A DNA stretch of 64,000 nt from Hyphomonas sp. Its GTDB lineage: Bacteria; Pseudomonadota; Alphaproteobacteria; Caulobacterales; Hyphomonadaceae. Both the position numbers and the translations under genes were made by a program. The DNA lies in contig JACKIK010000001.1 of NCBI GenBank assembly GCA_020638455.1, positions 434,001 to 498,000 of the forward strand, read 5' to 3'. The notes beneath the pieces were generated by a model, which was not told the origin of the DNA, did not search any database, and saw only the letters and a program-made list of their open reading frames with translations. Shown here piece by piece: positions 33,064-41,463 of this stretch (the stretch's first letter is position 1; each line of letters starts with the position of its first letter).

Positions 33064-33130
33064 CCCATCGCTTGCGCGATGGGTCCCTACTTTCCCGGGA
33101 GAGGAGGGACCCGCGCCCGTCAGGGCGTGG
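33064..33130. repeat. compound palindromic element between hslO and pgsA
   Basis: Three hairpins follow one another: CCCATCGC/GCGATGGG (33064-33083), then GGGTCCCT (33081-33088) paired with AGGGACCC (33105-33112) around a central TCCCGGGA, then CGCCC/GGGCG with a GTCA loop at about 33114-33127. It lies downstream of hslO, upstream of pgsA. I recall similar CCCATCGC-type elements from alphaproteobacterial intergenic DNA. It could stabilise or process the transcript. Confidence 0.6.
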
Positions 33131-33146
33131 GAGTTGAGGGCCTTCC

Positions 33147-34079
33147 CTACTCCGCTTTCCCGGTAACGGCCCCGATCGGGATCGTGTAGTGGCGGGAGCA
33201 GAACTGGCAGTCGACGGACAAGGTGCCGTCCGGTTCCGTCATGTCGCGGAGAGACTCGTCCGGCATCTGCTTCAGGGTCGCGATCAGGCGTTCCTCATTG
33301 CAGGTGCAGCGGTCGTCGAGTTCGACCGGCGGTTCCAGCCGCACGCCCTGTTCGTGGAACAGGCGGAACAGAAGCTGTTCCATCGGCAGTTCCGGATCGG
33401 CGAGTTCCGCATGCGTGATGGTCGCGAACAGAGCCTGCGCCTCGTTCCAGGCCTCTTCCGTGTCGCCCCGGAATTCGTCCGACGCGATGCGCTGGATCAT
33501 CATGCCGCCGGAGACCCACAGCGCCGGGTCGCCCGGCCGGTCGAACTCCGACACGGACAAGGCGATGCGCGTCGGCACCTGTTCGGACTGGGCGAAATAG
33601 TCTTCGGCGCACTCGGCCAGCGTGCCTTTCACCAGCGGCACGATGCCCTGGTATGGCTGGATGGCCGGATTGTCCTGGATGATGATGAGCGCCAGCCGGC
33701 CCGACGGGCCGAACAGTTGCGGCATGTGCGGGGCGGCGCCCCTGTTGATGCGGTCGAGATTGTCCCAGGCTTCGGCATCGAAGCGGGCATAGCCGCGCAC
33801 GCCGCCGTCGGTGCGATATTCGCCGACCAGCATTTTCACCGGCCCGTCCCCCTCCGCCTGCACGAGCAGGCGCCCGTCGAACTTCAGGGATGAGCCGACG
33901 AGGGAGGCCAGCGTCACGGCCTCTCCCAGGATGCGGGCAAGGTTCTCAGGGTAGTCATGCCGGTGCACGATGGGCGAGATGCTCTGCGGACCCATACGCA
34001 CGGCGCGGCCCCGGACCGGCCGCTGGTCGATCTGGAAATTGGCGACGAAATCGCTGTGGGTAAGCGGCGTATCGGGCAT
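33147..34079 (-). CDS. hslO: Hsp33 redox-regulated chaperone
   Basis: This is a 310-residue Hsp33. The C-terminal redox switch keeps the four zinc cysteines in the known C-x-C...C-x2-C order: CTCNEERL near residue 269 and CQFC near residue 300. Under oxidation the zinc is released and the protein becomes a holdase chaperone in the cytoplasm. The N-terminal substrate-binding part (FQIDQRPVRGRAVRMG, GEAVTLASLVGSSLKFDGRL) is typical. In many alphaproteobacteria hslO follows argF; here a radical SAM and a DUF262 gene lie between them. Confidence 0.95.
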   Translation of the reverse strand: MPDTPLTHSDFVANFQIDQRPVRGRAVRMGPQSISPIVHRHDYPENLARILGEAVTLASLVGSSLKFDGRLLVQAEGDGPVKMLVGEYRTDGGVRGYARFDAEAWDNLDRINRGAAPHMPQLFGPSGRLALIIIQDNPAIQPYQGIVPLVKGTLAECAEDYFAQSEQVPTRIALSVSEFDRPGDPALWVSGGMMIQRIASDEFRGDTEEAWNEAQALFATITHAELADPELPMEQLLFRLFHEQGVRLEPPVELDDRCTCNEERLIATLKQMPDESLRDMTEPDGTLSVDCQFCSRHYTIPIGAVTGKAE

Positions 34080-34149
34080 GGTGCACGTCCTCGGCTCGGG
34101 CCCCCCATGTGGCAGCGTGGCGCGCCGCGTTCAACCCACCCCATGCCGT

Positions 34150-36027
34150 TCAGGCCGGCACCGTCACCCTGGATGGCCGCTTCGTCCGCCGGGCCTGCCG
34201 TTTCGCGCTGCCCAGCTCGTCTGCGAACGCGGCAAGCACTTCTGCCTTCAACGCGTCAGACCGCTCGCGGATCACTTCCGGCGTCCAGTCTTCGTGGACG
34301 AGGATGTCCCGGACGAGGCTGAACGCTTCCAGCTCCTCGAATGCAGAGAGGATCCGGCGCTTGTCCGGGAATTGCTTGGAGCCGAGCTCCCGGTTGATGA
34401 CATGCGGCAGGAGGACGAAATTGCCGGGCCGGTTGAGCAGCCTGTTACGCTCGGCTTCGTCCGGGAACTGGCGCTTCCAGTACGAGCCCGAACGGACACT
34501 CTTCGGCATGATGTGTTCCGGCGAGAGGCGCGTGTCGTCATGGCTCAGCGCCCGCGCAAGGTGCGCGAGCGGCCCGTCCCCGGCCCTCAGCACTTCGAGG
34601 CATTTCAGCAGCGTCCGGTTCACGATCGGGAAGTGGCTGCCATGATCGAACACGCGGACCAGCCGGTTCTCCAGATCATAGGGCAGCGGGAATGTCGAAT
34701 TGTACCCCGCAAGCCGGCCGCCCCTCATGTACTGGCGGTTCACTTCGCCGATCGTCCGGTGAACACCGCTGCGGACGAAGTCGGTCGGCGAATCCGCCAT
34801 GCGCAGGAGCGTGATCCGCCGCCACAGGCCCCAGACCCGGCTTCCAAGCTCTCCATAGTGATCGCCCCGCCTGCCCCGGTCCTCGCGCATCAGGGCGACG
34901 CGGACGAGCTCCACGGCGAGCGGCCGCCAGTCGCAATCATCCGGTCCGCGCTCATGGATCGACAAACAGAACAGGCCGCGCTGCCATGGCTGGTCTCCCG
35001 ACAGGACGACCGGATCGTGCAGCATGGCCCAAGCCTTTGCCCGCCATTCGGTGAGCGACAGCCATTTGTCGAGACGGTTCTCACGGTCGGCCTGGCCTCC
35101 GCCTTCAATGTAGGTCCGCAATCCGTCAATCAGGGACACGGCGCCCTGCGTCACATTGTTGACGCTGCCCGCAATGGTCGAGAGCGCATCGACAAAGGCG
35201 ACCATGTCCGGCGTCTCCGTCCGTAGCGTGTCCCAGCGCGCCAGGATCGCTTCTCCGGCGCGTCCTTCCCCGGCAAGGTCGGCCAGTTGGCCCTTGAAGA
35301 TCTCGGCCGAGTCGAGCGGCTGGCCACGGTCATTCATGGTCACGAAGATCTGCCGCGCCACGCGCCGGTCCGACACATGGATCACAGCGAAATAGACGCG
35401 GTTCATCAGATAGTCCGTGAACGCATCGACCTGTTCGTCCGTCAGTTCGTCAAGCCGTTCGCCGAGCCGCGCACCCGCGTCGACCAGCACCTGTGCGGTG
35501 TCCGGCAGTGCGGCTTCGGACGACAGGCCATCGTGGAGCCCCATGTCCAGCCACTGGCCCCATTTCGGGGCGACCAGACGGCGTTCTCCCTTGCGGTCCG
35601 CGATGGCGTCCGAAACCTGCGTCTGCAGGCGGCCCTCGCCGAGGCGCTTGAGCAGGACCTGGAACAGGAGTGTCAGCGTCGTCATGCGCTGCAGGCCGTC
35701 ATAGACCTGCCAGCGCATGCTGTCGTGCATGGCGGTAACGACCGGGCCGAGCAGGTACAGCGGCGCCTGCTGGCTGACCACTTCGACCAGGGCGGCCTCG
35801 TCGCCCAAGCCATCGCCCGGCGCGTCGTCTGCGCCGGCTGAATCGGCGGCATCGTCATCGAAAGTGCCAAGGTCCGGGCGAATATCGGCGGCGGCCAGCA
35901 GGTCGGACAGGAGCTGGTCAACCTGCCCGCGTTGCCACCGGTATTCCCTCTGAATGTCCGCAGGCTCGAACATGCCTGCCACGAAGAATTCCTTCAGGGG
36001 AATTGTGAAGCCCGCTACCGTCTGCAT
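34150..36027 (-). CDS. DUF262/DUF1524 protein, GmrSD-type (candidate defence nuclease)
   Basis: This is a 625-residue protein that fuses the two halves known from GmrSD type IV restriction enzymes. The N-terminal DUF262 (ParB/sulfiredoxin-like) part has IQREYRWQRGQVDQLL at residues 25-40 and the nucleotide-binding DGLQRMTT motif at residues 110-117, where the usual DGQQR glutamine is leucine. The C-terminal DUF1524 HNH-like part has EHIMPKS with histidine 505, followed by NRLLNRPGNFVLL. GmrSD enzymes cut phage DNA carrying modified cytosine. ATG 36027 is used, and GTG 36045 is possible. The G+C content looks like its neighbours. Confidence 0.8.
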   Translation of the reverse strand: MQTVAGFTIPLKEFFVAGMFEPADIQREYRWQRGQVDQLLSDLLAAADIRPDLGTFDDDAADSAGADDAPGDGLGDEAALVEVVSQQAPLYLLGPVVTAMHDSMRWQVYDGLQRMTTLTLLFQVLLKRLGEGRLQTQVSDAIADRKGERRLVAPKWGQWLDMGLHDGLSSEAALPDTAQVLVDAGARLGERLDELTDEQVDAFTDYLMNRVYFAVIHVSDRRVARQIFVTMNDRGQPLDSAEIFKGQLADLAGEGRAGEAILARWDTLRTETPDMVAFVDALSTIAGSVNNVTQGAVSLIDGLRTYIEGGGQADRENRLDKWLSLTEWRAKAWAMLHDPVVLSGDQPWQRGLFCLSIHERGPDDCDWRPLAVELVRVALMREDRGRRGDHYGELGSRVWGLWRRITLLRMADSPTDFVRSGVHRTIGEVNRQYMRGGRLAGYNSTFPLPYDLENRLVRVFDHGSHFPIVNRTLLKCLEVLRAGDGPLAHLARALSHDDTRLSPEHIMPKSVRSGSYWKRQFPDEAERNRLLNRPGNFVLLPHVINRELGSKQFPDKRRILSAFEELEAFSLVRDILVHEDWTPEVIRERSDALKAEVLAAFADELGSAKRQARRTKRPSRVTVPA

Positions 36028-36104
36028 GCACTCTACTTTCGACACCCGGCCAAAAGTTAACGCATTCCCAACGGGCGCGCGAGTCTGGATTCGGATTCAG
36101 TTCA

Positions 36105-37043
36105 TCAGGCCGAGCAACTGCCCCCGCCGAGGACACAGAAGCTCGCGCACCAGGCATGGTTGAGCTTGACCGGGGCAGCAGTCGCCTCGGCGAGGCTGTG
36201 GCCAAGCTCGAAGGCGGGGTCATCCACCAGCAGGGTGCAGGCAGTGAGGCTGGCCCGGTCCGATCCCTTGCGGCGGATCACCATGCGCTGGTTCGCGCAC
36301 ATGATGCTCTCGGGCGCCTTCCCCAGAATGCCCCAGCAGGCTGTGGTGATTTCCGGCGGGTCATCGCGGGCGATCATCTCCGGGAACAGGACCAGTTGCT
36401 TCGGGTCTTCGGGATCGATGGCGAGGCCGAGATTGCGGGCAAGTGCGCCGTAGGCTGCACGGGCAGCGGATTCGTCCTCGGTCAGGGCGAGGCGGCCCGC
36501 GAGGGCGAGCGAAAAGCCTTCGGAATTGAGCCAGCGGAGCCCCTTGCAGGCCTCCGTAAAAGCGCCCTCCCCGCGTTCGGCATCGTGAAGGCCGGGGTCA
36601 TGGCTGTCGAGCGATACGCGAAGGATGAGGCGCTCCGTCAGCCCCTCGTCGCGCAGCCGCCTCAGGCCTTCCTGCAGGCGCGGACGCATCATCGGCCGCA
36701 TCGCATTGGTCAGGAACAGCAGGCTGTGCCCGCGCGAGAGGATTTCGCGCATGATGCCGATGATTTCGGGACACATGAACGGCTCGCCGCCGGTGATGCC
36801 GATTTCCACCTGGCTCTCAATCTCATCGAGGAAAGGCACGACATCGGCCAGCGTCAGGTAGACCAGCCGGTCGTTCTTCGGGGAGCTTTCGATATAGCAG
36901 TTCCGGCACTCGATGTTGCAGAGCGTGCCGGTGTTCAGCCAGAGCGTCTTGAGCCCGGTCCAGGCAACGCTGGCGCGGGCCTCGCCCTTGGCTGTGATAT
37001 CTGGGTCTGAAAACTTGGTCGGGGGCAGTTCAGTATCGGCCAT
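36105..37043 (-). CDS. radical SAM protein with C-terminal cysteines
   Basis: This is a 312-residue radical SAM enzyme. The iron-sulfur cluster motif C-x3-C-x2-C is LCNIECRNCYIES near residue 45, and the SAM-binding GGEPF motif is in ITGGEPFMCPE. The C-terminal third carries further cysteines (ACWGI, IMCANQRM, TACTLL, WCASFCVLGGGSC), suggesting a second cluster as in SPASM/twitch-type enzymes. The substrate is unknown. It lies between argF (102 bases upstream) and the DUF262 gene (77 bases downstream), all on one strand. Confidence 0.85.
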   Translation of the reverse strand: MADTELPPTKFSDPDITAKGEARASVAWTGLKTLWLNTGTLCNIECRNCYIESSPKNDRLVYLTLADVVPFLDEIESQVEIGITGGEPFMCPEIIGIMREILSRGHSLLFLTNAMRPMMRPRLQEGLRRLRDEGLTERLILRVSLDSHDPGLHDAERGEGAFTEACKGLRWLNSEGFSLALAGRLALTEDESAARAAYGALARNLGLAIDPEDPKQLVLFPEMIARDDPPEITTACWGILGKAPESIMCANQRMVIRRKGSDRASLTACTLLVDDPAFELGHSLAEATAAPVKLNHAWCASFCVLGGGSCSA

Positions 37044-37145
37044 GGCGCCAGTCTTAGCGGGCTTTTCTGCCCCGGCCAGTCACAAAATCCGGCTGCCGCT
37101 GCACCAGAATGTGATCGCCGCATGCCGGCCCGGACGGGCCGTGCC

Positions 37146-38072
37146 CTACTTCTCCAGGCACCAGCGCAGGATGGCTTTCTGGGCGTGAAGACGGTTCTCG
37201 GCTTCGTCGAAGACGAGGCTATGCGCCCCGTCGATGACTTCTGCATCCACTTCCTCGCCGCGATGCGCCGGCAGGCAGTGCAGGAACCAGGCGCTGGGCT
37301 TCGCGAGATCCAGAATGTCCTCGGTCACGGCATAAGGCTCGAGAATCTCGAGCCGCCGCTCGGCATCGGAGTCGCCCATCGACACGAATGTGTCGGCGAT
37401 CACCACATCGGCACCGGCCACCGCTTCCTCAGCCGTTTCGAACAGTTCGATCCGGCCCTGCGTCTCGCGGGCGATGTCGAGGTCCTCATCGTCCGGGGCG
37501 TAGCGGGCCGGCGTGCCGACGGCGAGTGTGAAGCCGAACTTGCCGGCCGCGTGCATGAAACTGGCGCAGACATTGTTGCCGTCGCCCACCCAGGCGAGCC
37601 GCGCGCCACGCAGCGTGACGCCATGTTCTTCCAGGGTCATCAGGTCCGCCATGATCTGGCAGGGATGCGAGCGGTCTGTCAGGCCGTTGATCACCGGCAC
37701 GGAAGCGAATTCGGCAAAGGCCTCGACATCGGAATGGTCGTTGGCGCGGATCATCACGGCGTCGACATAGCGGGAAAGGACGCGGGCAGTGTCCTCGATC
37801 GTCTCGCCGCGGCCGAGCTGCATGTCGCCTGCCGTTGCCGTGATCGAGCTGCCGCCGAGCTGGCGCATCGCCATGTCGAAGGAGAAGCGCGTGCGGGTGG
37901 AGGCTTTTTCGAACAGCATGGCCAGCGTGTGCCCTTCAAGCGGTGCGCCGTCATCGACGCGGCCCTTGGGCCAGCCCTTGCGCGCGGCCTTCATGGCGTG
38001 GGCCATGTCGAGAATCTCGCGCAGCTCGAGATGGTCGAGATGCCAGATATCGATGAAGTGACGGCCAGCCAT
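37146..38072 (-). CDS. argF: ornithine carbamoyltransferase
   Basis: This is a 308-residue ornithine carbamoyltransferase, which joins carbamoyl phosphate and ornithine to make citrulline in arginine synthesis. The carbamoyl-phosphate loop is EKASTRTRFSFD, HPCQIMADL follows, the ornithine-side loop is SMGDSDAE (the 240s region), and the catalytic cysteine is in FLHCLPAHRGEEV. The length is normal for the cytoplasmic trimeric enzyme. In relatives it usually follows argD directly. Here argD is about 8 kb away on the same strand. Confidence 0.97.
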   Translation of the reverse strand: MAGRHFIDIWHLDHLELREILDMAHAMKAARKGWPKGRVDDGAPLEGHTLAMLFEKASTRTRFSFDMAMRQLGGSSITATAGDMQLGRGETIEDTARVLSRYVDAVMIRANDHSDVEAFAEFASVPVINGLTDRSHPCQIMADLMTLEEHGVTLRGARLAWVGDGNNVCASFMHAAGKFGFTLAVGTPARYAPDDEDLDIARETQGRIELFETAEEAVAGADVVIADTFVSMGDSDAERRLEILEPYAVTEDILDLAKPSAWFLHCLPAHRGEEVDAEVIDGAHSLVFDEAENRLHAQKAILRWCLEK

Positions 38073-38162
38073 GGCAGGTCTCCCTCAAAAATGAAGCGCG
38101 GCCCATAGCGCATTATGGCCCGCGAAACCAGTGCATGTCGGGAAATCGCCTGCAGGCACGTG

Positions 38163-38417
38163 TCAGGCGCGCTTCAGCACGCCCACGACGAAGAGCAGGA
38201 TCACGGCGCCGATGGTGGCGTGAAGGATGGCGCCGACGATGCCAGCCCCGACGCTGACGTGGATGACCGGGAACAGGAAACCCGCCACGAAGGCGCCAAG
38301 TATGCCCACCACGATGTTGCCAATGAAACCGAAACCGTAGCCCTTGACGATCAGGCCGGCGAGCCAGCCCGCCACGGCGCCGATGAGAAGGAAAATAATC
38401 AGGCTCTCCAGGGTCAT
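38163..38417 (-). CDS. GlsB/YeaQ/YmgE family membrane protein
   Basis: This is an 84-residue protein with three hydrophobic glycine-rich helices: LIIFLLIGAVAGWLAGLIVKG, GFIGNIVVGILGAFVAGFLFP and a third ending VVGVLKRA. The GWLAGLIxKG and GNIxxGxxGAxxGG-like patterns are those of the YeaQ/YmgE family, also called transglycosylase-associated proteins, which accumulate under stress. Its exact role is unsettled. An AAGGAGA ribosome-binding site is well placed. Confidence 0.93.
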   Translation of the reverse strand: MTLESLIIFLLIGAVAGWLAGLIVKGYGFGFIGNIVVGILGAFVAGFLFPVIHVSVGAGIVGAILHATIGAVILLFVVGVLKRA

Positions 38418-38744
38418 TTCAGGTCTCCTTGCATTTGCGCAGTGGCCCTTGCACGCGGCCTCTGCGTCAGGATTTCGTGCGTAGAGAAAGCCAGCCTATC
38501 CTGACGAGAATGCGGCGTCGGTTGGGCTTCAGCCCTTGCGGGAAACGTCGATTCTGCCGCCCGCTGCAGGGGCTGCTACAGGCCGTGAATGCCGCATTTG
38601 AGCCAGTTCGGGGCCAGTATGCGGGTCGGAAGCCCTCCGCCGACAACAAAGAATGGACGCGCCATGGTCTGGATTCAGGTGTACGTCTAGGATGGAAAGC
38701 GGGCGGGATGCGGGCTTTCCCCGCCCGTTGAGGAGGCGCATCTG
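38418..38744. other. intergenic region, no gene recognised
   Basis: These 327 bases lie between the divergent GlsB-like and lipoprotein genes. Both strands have short open frames rich in Arg and Pro with no ribosome-binding site, which I take as chance. GAGGAGG just before 38745 is the lipoprotein ribosome-binding site, and promoters for both genes must lie here. I see no convincing -35/-10 pair. Confidence 0.6.
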
Positions 38745-39209
38745 ATGAACAGGCCGGTATTTGCTTTCGCCGCGCTGGTGGCCCTTGCCGCCTGCGGCTC
38801 CGAACCGCAGCGATGGGCGGATTTTTCGAAGCTCAGGCCGCCTTCGATCGGCAGCGAATACCTGTTGTGCGGACCAGCCATTTGCCCGCTTGGCGGCAAG
38901 CCGCGCGACACGCTGCGCTTCAGCTACCCGGCTGAACATGTCGCGGCCGTGGTGGCGGGGCTGGAGCCGTCGGCCGTGCAGCGGCAGCTGCCGAACGGCG
39001 ACTTCCAGCTCAGATACACGGTCAAGGCACCGACCGCGCGGGTTGCCGACGATGTCGATGTGCTGGTCCGTGCGGACAGTGCCTACACGGCCGAGGTCGC
39101 GATCTATTCCCGCACGCGCATCACCACGGTCGACCTCGGCAAGAACAAGGCGCGGGTCGAAAAACTGGTCGCGGACCTGACGGCGGAACTGGGCGAACCC
39201 CTGCCATAA
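38745..39209 (+). CDS. DUF1499-like lipoprotein
   Basis: This is a 154-residue lipoprotein with lipobox ALAAC near residue 17. The C-terminal region VAIYSRTRITTVDLGKNKAR and VEKLVADL matches the end of DUF1499 (sequences of the type SRSRxGxxDLGxNxxR). The early part is shorter than in typical family members. The function of DUF1499 is unknown. It is probably anchored in the envelope. It lies 98 bases upstream of the carboxynorspermidine dehydrogenase gene. Confidence 0.65.
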   Translation: MNRPVFAFAALVALAACGSEPQRWADFSKLRPPSIGSEYLLCGPAICPLGGKPRDTLRFSYPAEHVAAVVAGLEPSAVQRQLPNGDFQLRYTVKAPTARVADDVDVLVRADSAYTAEVAIYSRTRITTVDLGKNKARVEKLVADLTAELGEPLP

Positions 39210-39307
39210 TTCCACCCCGGACCCGCTCACCCGGCCACTGGCGAACCCCGCCGGTTTGCCTTATGTGACGGGCAATCCTTCCACCCCTGCCTGGAGTTCT
39301 CACAGAC

Positions 39308-40522
39308 ATGGACCGCGTTCTCATTATCGGTGCCGGCGCTGCCGGTTCGGTCGTCGCCCAGAAATGCGCGATGGACCGCGACACGTTCAAGCACATCACG
39401 CTCGCCTCGCGCCGCATCGAGAGCTGCGAGAAGGTGGCGAAGCTTTGCAGGACGCCGATCGAGATCGCGCAGGTCGATGCCGACAATGTGGCCGAGGTGG
39501 TCGCGCTGATCGAGAAAGTGAAGCCGGACCTGTTGATCAACATGGCCCTGCCCTACCAGGACCTGCCGATCATGGATGCGTGCCTGGAAGCCGGCTGCAA
39601 CTATATGGACACCGCGAACTATGAGCCGCGCGACGTAGCGAAATTTGAATATTCCTGGCAGTGGGCCTATCAGGAGCGCTTCAAGGAGAAGGGCATCACC
39701 GCCATTCTCGGCTGCGGCTTCGACCCCGGCGTCTCGAACATCTGGTGCGCCTATGCGCAGGAACATTTGTTCGACGAGATCGACTATATCGACATCGTCG
39801 ACTGCAATGCCGGCGACCATGGCAAGACGTTCGCCACGAACTTCAACCCGGAGATCAATCTCCGCGAAGTGACGCAGGACGGCAAATACTGGAAAGACGG
39901 CGAGTGGATCGAGATCCCGGCGCTCAGCATCAAGACGATGGTGGACTATCCGCAGGTCGGCCCGCGCGCCTCTTACCTCATCTATCACGAGGAAGAGGAA
40001 AGCCTTGTGAAGAATATCAAGGGCCTGAAACAGATCCGCTTCTGGATGACCTTTGGCGAGGCCTATATCAAGCACCTCGAAGTCTTCAAATCCATTGGCC
40101 TCATCAGCCTCGAGCCGATCAAGCACAAGGGCATGGACATCATTCCGATGGAATTCCTGCGCGACCTGCTGCCCGCGCCGTCCTCGCTCGCGGAAGGCTA
40201 TTCCGGCAAGACTTCGATCGGCGTGATCGTCCGGGGCCGGAAGGATGGCAAGCCGCTCGCCAAGATGCTCTACAATGTCTGCGACCATGCGGAGACGAAC
40301 AGGGAAGTCCACGCGCAGGCCGTCTCCTACACGACGGGCGTGCCGCCGGTCTCCGGCGCGGCCATGTTCTTCAAGGGCATCTGGAAAGGCGCGGGCGTGT
40401 TCAACGTGGAACAGTTTCCGTCGAAGCCGTTCCTCGACGATGTCGCCACCCGCGGTCTGCCGACGACGATCATCGACATCGCGGCGGGTGACCAGGACGA
40501 ACTGTTTGCGGTGGAGACGTAG
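39308..40522 (+). CDS. carboxynorspermidine dehydrogenase (saccharopine dehydrogenase family)
   Basis: This is a 404-residue NADPH-dependent enzyme of the saccharopine dehydrogenase family. VLIIGAGAAGSVVAQKCA is the dinucleotide loop and LLINMALPYQDLPIMDACLE follows. CGFDPGVSNIWCAYAQ and the middle domain are typical of carboxynorspermidine synthase. The known reaction condenses aspartate semialdehyde with diaminopropane or putrescine to give carboxy(nor)spermidine. The decarboxylase gene lies downstream but is separated by an AT-rich gene whose GTG start overlaps this TAG stop. Confidence 0.9.
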   Translation: MDRVLIIGAGAAGSVVAQKCAMDRDTFKHITLASRRIESCEKVAKLCRTPIEIAQVDADNVAEVVALIEKVKPDLLINMALPYQDLPIMDACLEAGCNYMDTANYEPRDVAKFEYSWQWAYQERFKEKGITAILGCGFDPGVSNIWCAYAQEHLFDEIDYIDIVDCNAGDHGKTFATNFNPEINLREVTQDGKYWKDGEWIEIPALSIKTMVDYPQVGPRASYLIYHEEEESLVKNIKGLKQIRFWMTFGEAYIKHLEVFKSIGLISLEPIKHKGMDIIPMEFLRDLLPAPSSLAEGYSGKTSIGVIVRGRKDGKPLAKMLYNVCDHAETNREVHAQAVSYTTGVPPVSGAAMFFKGIWKGAGVFNVEQFPSKPFLDDVATRGLPTTIIDIAAGDQDELFAVET

Positions 40523-41463
40523 TGTCCATAAGGTGCCCAATCTGTTTGGATGCCTTCGGTGGCACGTGCGAGGAATTGCCCAGAATTTCGCAAGCTACGG
40601 CACTGAATTGTGATCAGTGCGGGAGATTTTCGGTCTCCGGCTCATTGCTTGCGACTGAAGCGTTCAACGCCATGTCGGAACCCCTTAGAGCGGCGCTCAG
40701 CCATCGGTTGCGCTTGGCCCAAAACCAATCTGAGTTTCCAGTACTGACTACCACCAGTTTCCAAGATTTTCTGGACTCTTGGAAGCTGACCACGCCAGCC
40801 GAACAAATTCGAAATCTGATTGAAATTATTGGAGACCACCTTGTCCAAACTGGAGTGAGGTTACCTCGCCTCACACCAGCACATTGTGCGCGAATAGGTT
40901 CAGTAAACATCCAGCGAATTCGTCAAATTCTGGATGACGCCGAAACCGGCGGCTGGATTCGATACCGGATTCATTCGGGCGGCGTAGATAGGCTTGACCT
41001 GACATTGACGGGTTGGAACGAGTACGAAGCAAACAAAGTTGGTTTGCGTCCGGGAAACTATGGCTTCATAGCCATGAAGTTCGGCGATCCTATTTTGGAA
41101 GAATTATGCCGCGACGTGATCAAGCCCAAACTCAAAGCTGCGCTGAACATTGATGTGGTAGATCTGCGGGACGTTTCTCGTGCAGGCGTTATCGACAATT
41201 TGATGCGCGAACAAATCCGAGAAGCTGGCTTCGTGCTCGTTGATCTGACGCATGACAACTACGGTGCGTACTGGGAAGCAGGATATGCAGAAGGCTTGGG
41301 AAAGCCAGTCATATACTTATGTGAACAATCTAAGTTCGATGAGTTTAAGACACATTTCGATACAAATCACTTGACCACGGTAACGTGGGATCGATCAGAC
41401 GACGAAGCATTTATTGCACAACTAACCGCCACGCTGAAAAGATCACTGGGCCTGTTCGCATGA
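40522..41463 (+). CDS. AT-rich Zn-ribbon + nucleoside-deoxyribosyltransferase/TIR-like protein
   Basis: This 313-residue protein has three parts. Residues 1-40 look like a zinc ribbon (CPIC at 5-8, CDQC at 30-33). A winged-helix-like middle (INIQRIRQILDDAETGGWI-type and LTLTGWNEYE) comes next. The C-terminal domain from about residue 170 reads YGFIAMKFGD, then FVLVDLTHDN with Asp241, then YWEAGYAEGLGKPVIYL with Glu252. This layout is that of nucleoside 2-deoxyribosyltransferase-like and TIR-like folds, where the glutamate is the nucleophile. Three sampled 60-base lines are 46% G+C, against about two thirds in the next gene. GTG start and TGA stop both overlap neighbouring genes. Confidence 0.7.
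   Translation: MSIRCPICLDAFGGTCEELPRISQATALNCDQCGRFSVSGSLLATEAFNAMSEPLRAALSHRLRLAQNQSEFPVLTTTSFQDFLDSWKLTTPAEQIRNLIEIIGDHLVQTGVRLPRLTPAHCARIGSVNIQRIRQILDDAETGGWIRYRIHSGGVDRLDLTLTGWNEYEANKVGLRPGNYGFIAMKFGDPILEELCRDVIKPKLKAALNIDVVDLRDVSRAGVIDNLMREQIREAGFVLVDLTHDNYGAYWEAGYAEGLGKPVIYLCEQSKFDEFKTHFDTNHLTTVTWDRSDDEAFIAQLTATLKRSLGLFA

Noticed and set aside
38429..38731. 100-codon frame in the gap before the DUF1499-like gene
   Set aside because: Arg/Pro/Cys-rich with no start signal, and it ends within the leader of the real lipoprotein gene.
40522..41463. AT-rich gene read as part of a prophage or insertion sequence
   Set aside because: No transposase, integrase, terminal repeats or target duplication is visible. 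Both ends are exact start/stop overlaps.
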